Shown here: positions 21,201-24,109 of the stretch, one piece after another
Numbering within the stretch: the stretch's first letter is position 1
Layout: every line of letters begins with the position of its first letter
Origin: DAHUYF01 sp052143095
Lineage (GTDB): Bacteria > Pseudomonadota > Alphaproteobacteria > ATCC43930 > CGMCC-115725
NCBI GenBank assembly: GCA_052143095.1
Contig: JBKQTR010000101.1
Span: 1-24,109, forward strand
DNA length: 24,109 nt
Direction: 5' to 3'
Made by a program: the position numbers and the translations under genes
The notes under the pieces: model-generated
Told to the model about the DNA's origin: nothing
The model's input: the letters and a program-made list of their open reading frames with translations, nothing else
Databases searched by the model: none

Positions 21201-21250
21201 GGGGAACTCTCCAGTCTAGTTGGGGTGCTGGATCACCCTGAGCAAGACCG

Positions 21251-22077
21251 TCAGGCGCTCCTCTTGTCGCGCCCGGTCTTTGCCGCGGTCTCGGCCGAGA
21301 ACTTCCGCGTCTGGTTGGAGCCCTTCCTGCGCCCAAGGCTATCCGTCTCGGCGGCAAACTGCTGCTGTTGCTGTGAACTCTTGCGGCGGCCGAGACTGTC
21401 TTGCTCGGGATGGGTGGGCAAACTTTTCTCACCCATCTCCTGTTCCGGCGCGGGCGCGGCAAGTAGATCGCCCTGCCCGCTCGGCGCCGGCGACGGCTCC
21501 TTGCGGGTCTCCTTCATGCCCCACAGTTCTTTCCGTCGCGCCATATGCTTGGCGGTCTGCGCCGGGAACCCGTTGCCCGCCTGCCGGTGTTGTCCTGTTG
21601 CCGCGGCGGCTCCGGCAAAGCCGGCCCGACCCGAACCCGACGGGCGCCGGATGGATCCCCCACACGGCCCGCGGCGCTCGATCTGCTGTTGTCGTCGAGC
21701 CCTGCTTCTTGCGCGGCATCCTTTGCTTCCGGCGCGGTCTCAGCGATCTTCTTGCCGCGAGCGATCCTCTTGCGCGCGCCATCGTCCGTTTCGCCCGGCT
21801 TCTTCAATTCGCGTGCGGCCTGGCTAATGCCTCTCTTCTCACGATCCGGCCTCGACGGGTGGTCACCGTGACCACCCGTTGTTTGATCGACCGACGGTTT
21901 GGCGGCAAAAAGGTCCGCCTGTTCCTTCGGCGGTGCCGCGGCCGGCTCCTCCGCTGGCGTCGGCTTCTCCGCCGCGCAGAGCAGCACTAATTCCGCCTCC
22001 CACTCGAAACGCTCCAGTACCGTGTCATGTCGGCCGGCCGGGCGTCGTCCACCCTCCGGCAGCAAGCGCCATTGCAT
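21251..22077 (-). pseudogene. Frameshifted ParB-like protein remnant
   Basis: Two frames carry consecutive pieces. The upstream frame has ADLFAAKPSVDQ, then DREKRGISQAAREL and GKKIAETAPEAKDAAQEAGL, as found in ParB-like proteins of phages and plasmids. Near 21685-21690 the protein signal moves to another frame holding TAKHMARRKELWGMKETRKE, two copies of DSLGRRK with FAAET/FSAET, and FSAETAAKTGRDKRSA, where the gene stops early. In intact relatives further sequence follows. A lost base at the AACAGCAG run would join the frames. The start is uncertain. Confidence 0.5.
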
Positions 22078-22195
22078 CGAATTCCAGGGCTAACGCCAGC
22101 AGCCCCCGGTACATGGGATCGCTAATGGAAAGGATGCAGTTGGCCAGGCGGCGGCAATCGTCGGCCTTGTCGCGGTAATACTGGGCGGTGTTCAT
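22025..22195 (-). CDS. Small protein of rhizobial type, 56 residues
   Basis: ATG 22195, five bases after GGGAG, opens MNTAQYYRDKADDCRRLANC, then PMYRGLLALALEFDAMALAA. This YYRDKADxCRRLA...LLxLAxEFxAMA pattern is common in short proteins of Hyphomicrobiales with no known function. The last ten residues look unrelated, so the 3' end may be altered by the junction with the ParB-like remnant. Confidence 0.62.
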   Translation of the reverse strand: MNTAQYYRDKADDCRRLANCILSISDPMYRGLLALALEFDAMALAAGGWTTPGRPT

Positions 22196-22199
22196 GCGC

Positions 22200-22221
22200 G
22201 CTCCCGGCCTTGGGCGGGAGC
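22200..22221 (-). promoter_or_regulatory. Hairpin covering the ribosome binding site of the 22195 gene
   Basis: GCTCCCG (22200-22206) pairs with CGGGAGC (22215-22221) across eight bases. On the minus strand the arm next to the start contains the GGGAG Shine-Dalgarno sequence, so the stem would hide it. Confidence 0.35.
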
Positions 22222-22354
22222 ACTGGGACTCTCTCAGCCGGCGCCGAGCCTGGGCGACGAGGCGCCGATGACCGAGGCTAGGCCGATCCGGGCCTCGCCG
22301 ATAGGCGGCGTTTGGTTGAGCGCCAGCGCCCGGCCGGGCTGCCGATCGATGCGA

Positions 22355-22373
22355 GGCGGAGGCGCCCTCCGCC
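22355..22373. repeat. Inverted repeat in the 22196-22632 intergenic stretch
   Basis: GGCGGAGG (22355-22362) and CCTCCGCC (22366-22373) are separated by three bases. The 437-base stretch around it has no supported gene. Confidence 0.4.
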
Positions 22374-22425
22374 GATCTGGCGGCGATCGGCCAGCCGTAT
22401 CAGGCACATGGCCTTGGCGGGTGCG

Positions 22426-22484
22426 CCGCGACCCACGACTCTACCCACGATTCGGTGCCAGCGCTACACCCACGTGGGTCGCGG
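22426..22484. repeat. ACCCACG repeat cluster with 12-bp palindrome
   Basis: ACCCACG occurs at 22431, 22443 and 22468 on the plus strand and once inverted at 22473-22479. The last two form the perfect palindrome ACCCACGTGGGT (22468-22479). In addition CCGCGACCCACG (22426-22437) is repeated inverted at 22473-22484. Iterated sites like these occur in replication origins, partition sites and operators. Confidence 0.55.
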
Positions 22485-22632
22485 GGCCGTCTTCCCCGCC
22501 GAGCACCACTTCGCCGGCCGGAACGACTAAAAGGACGATCGCGCTCAGGCACTGGAAGGCGGCTCGCTACCGCTCGCATCTCACCGCTATTTGTGTCATT
22601 TTCGCCGCTTGGACAACCAAGAGGAAATCGAG

Positions 22633-23673
22633 ATGGCCAAGCGCCCGGCAACCCCCGCCCTGTCCGACGAGACAAAAGCTGCCCTTGATAAAGTACAATC
22701 AGCACCTTTGCTTGCGCGGGTGATGAACGAACTCAACGTAAATCAAGACCAACTTTCAAAAAGACAAGAAACAATCAAGAACCTAGAGAAAAAACTGTCG
22801 GAACGCTACAAGGCAGAAAACAAGGTGGTCAGTTATATCATAAAATTCGGCCACCCAAAGGCGATGATACATTCGTCGGATGTGCCTGCGCTGGACGCAA
22901 CTCTGAATTCAGTCGTTCACGCCGAAGAGATCAACATAATCCTGCACGGGCCGGGCGGCGACGGCTCGATTGTCGAGAAGATGATAGAGATGTGCCGCGG
23001 TCATTTGCCTATGAAAAAAGGCAAGTTACGCGTGATCGTACCGAACATTGCCAAGAGCGCAGCCACGCTATTCGCGCTCGGCGCCGACAGCATTGTGATG
23101 GGGTATTGCTCAGAGCTAGGGCCGATCGATCCTCAGATCCCAGTCGTCAATTCGGGCGTCACGCATATGATTTCGGCACTCTCGTTTCTCGAAGCGCGTG
23201 ACACCCTAATGGCGAAAATAACTGAGGCAGCAAAGAAGAATGAGCCGACGGCGGGGCTTTTAACGCAGCTTGCAGGGCTAAATATCCCATTCCTGCAGGA
23301 AATGGAAAACGTGATCCATTTCGCTGAAAACACAGCCGTCAGACTGCTTGCGCGCTACATGTTGGCGAGCAAGATCAAGAACCAGCAGGAGAGGGAAACC
23401 AAAGCAAAGGAGATTGCGGGAAAATTGCTGTCAAAGGAACTGTTTCCAATTCACGGGCACTTCATTGACGCGAACGCCGCAAAGAAAGACCTCGAACTAG
23501 AGGTTGATCTACTAGACCGCACCGACGACTTGTGGGCTCTTATTTGGGAGTACTATATACGGAGTGAGGTGCAGCTCATGTTGACGCCGCAACCTAACCA
23601 CGTCCCAACGAAATTATTCGAGTCGGCCGGAGGCTCTATTCTAGGCCAGGAGCAACAGAAGCCGTCGGCGTAG
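22633..23673 (+). CDS. SDH/ClpP-fold serine protease
   Basis: ATG 22633, seven bases after GAGGAA, gives 346 residues. A coiled segment (about 30-65) precedes a ClpP/crotonase-like domain: IILHGPGGDGSIVEKMIEMC (oxyanion turn at 105-111), NIAKSAATLFALGADSIVMG with putative nucleophile Ser142, and SELGPIDPQIPVVNSG near 160. The SELGPIDPQ motif is characteristic of the SDH (serine dehydrogenase) proteinase family. No membrane segment or signal peptide is present, so it is likely cytoplasmic. Its base composition is clearly more AT-rich than all neighbours, suggesting recent transfer. Confidence 0.82.
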   Translation: MAKRPATPALSDETKAALDKVQSAPLLARVMNELNVNQDQLSKRQETIKNLEKKLSERYKAENKVVSYIIKFGHPKAMIHSSDVPALDATLNSVVHAEEINIILHGPGGDGSIVEKMIEMCRGHLPMKKGKLRVIVPNIAKSAATLFALGADSIVMGYCSELGPIDPQIPVVNSGVTHMISALSFLEARDTLMAKITEAAKKNEPTAGLLTQLAGLNIPFLQEMENVIHFAENTAVRLLARYMLASKIKNQQERETKAKEIAGKLLSKELFPIHGHFIDANAAKKDLELEVDLLDRTDDLWALIWEYYIRSEVQLMLTPQPNHVPTKLFESAGGSILGQEQQKPSA

Positions 23674-23845
23674 TCCATGAGGTGGTTGCCGCGTCCAGGG
23701 AAACGGGCTCCTGCATCGCAGCCAGCTCACGGGCGCGCGTCGCAATTTCGAGCACAAGCTCAACCTCGGGGTGATTCGTCAAGCCCTGCTTGAGCAATTC
23801 GGTGGCGCTTGGAGCCGTCGCCGTCTTCGTCCGGGTCGTCGCCAT
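23636..23845 (-). CDS. Small hypothetical protein, 69 residues
   Basis: ATG 23845 stands eight bases after GGAG. The protein has a Thr/Ala/Lys-rich start, then a helix (SATELLKQGLTNHPEVELVL, EIATRARELAAMQ) and a polar tail. It resembles short uncharacterised alphaproteobacterial proteins. It converges with the protease gene and overlaps its 3' end by 38 bases. Confidence 0.6.
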   Translation of the reverse strand: MATTRTKTATAPSATELLKQGLTNHPEVELVLEIATRARELAAMQEPVSLDAATTSWTTPTASVAPGLE

Positions 23846-24109
23846 GTCGGATACTCCAGAGTTTACGTAGTGTCCCCTTGGCGCAATGCAACTCCCGCGC
23901 CAGCCCTACGTCGCCGCGAGCCTAGCCCAACGGCTGCGCATGTTAAAGTGATCATTGCCTTGCCCAGGCAAAATATAGCTCACGTTCTCGGCAAATTCTG
24001 CCCAGTCGCCGCTTCACGACGTCAAGGTGGCTGTAGAAACGAGCAAATTCCCCACTGGTTCCGGCCCTTCTGAGATCATCCGCTCTCCACCCTGCGCAGC
24101 AGCGCCACG

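Noticed and set aside
1..24109. tRNA, rRNA or CRISPR arrays
   Set aside because: No cloverleaf-like gene, rRNA segment or regularly spaced repeat-spacer array was seen on either strand.

Overview
The window is GC-rich DNA with strongly G/C-ending codons, and the flanking housekeeping genes (an MscS-type channel end, recX, an ABC-2 permease) look alphaproteobacterial, probably Hyphomicrobiales. This placement is inferred from protein flavour and codon use; there is no rRNA or tRNA to confirm it.

Layout. Positions 1-1690 are ordinary chromosome: the 3' end of an MscS-like channel converging on recX, then an ABC transporter permease. From about 1700 to 5280 lies a poorly conserved stretch with an orphan promoter, a pair of unknown genes (2117-3380) and small proteins, one with a zinc ribbon. 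From 5288 to 18592 nearly every gene is on the minus strand, small, and joined to its neighbour by ATGA overlaps, as in a prophage. Read in the direction of transcription from the right, it holds: (a) an operon of zinc-cluster, coiled-coil and M41-like small proteins (18592-16457); (b) a divergent control region at 15873-15982 with a ribbon-helix-helix regulator; (c) small genes including a Rap1a/Tai-like exported protein, a MarR-like and an XRE-like regulator (15873-13396); (d) a serine recombinase (12792-12109) beside a lone plus-strand response regulator; (e) a run of small genes including a DUF5681 protein (11972-9285); and (f) two recognisable tail genes, a tape measure with a C-terminal transglycosylase domain and a baseplate-hub-like protein (9288-5288). 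No portal, capsid, large terminase or lysis cassette is visible, so this is either a decayed prophage, a mosaic, or part of a larger element.

Positions 18873-23845 are accessory: a RelE/HigB-type toxin and HTH antitoxin translationally coupled to a 39-residue ORF and an exported Cys-containing protein; a DUF4238 gene with a palindrome just upstream of its -10 box; a frameshifted ParB-like remnant; a cluster of ACCCACG repeats; and a relatively AT-rich SDH/ClpP-fold serine protease gene that looks recently acquired.

The points most worth a second look are the divergent switch at 15895-15982 (facing promoters, TACAGC repeats, a possible leaderless repressor), the coupled toxin-antitoxin/exported-protein operon, the M41-like protein that lost HExxH, the reading frame running back from 11972 into the recombinase 3' end, and the ACCCACG repeat cluster between the ParB-like remnant and the protease gene.
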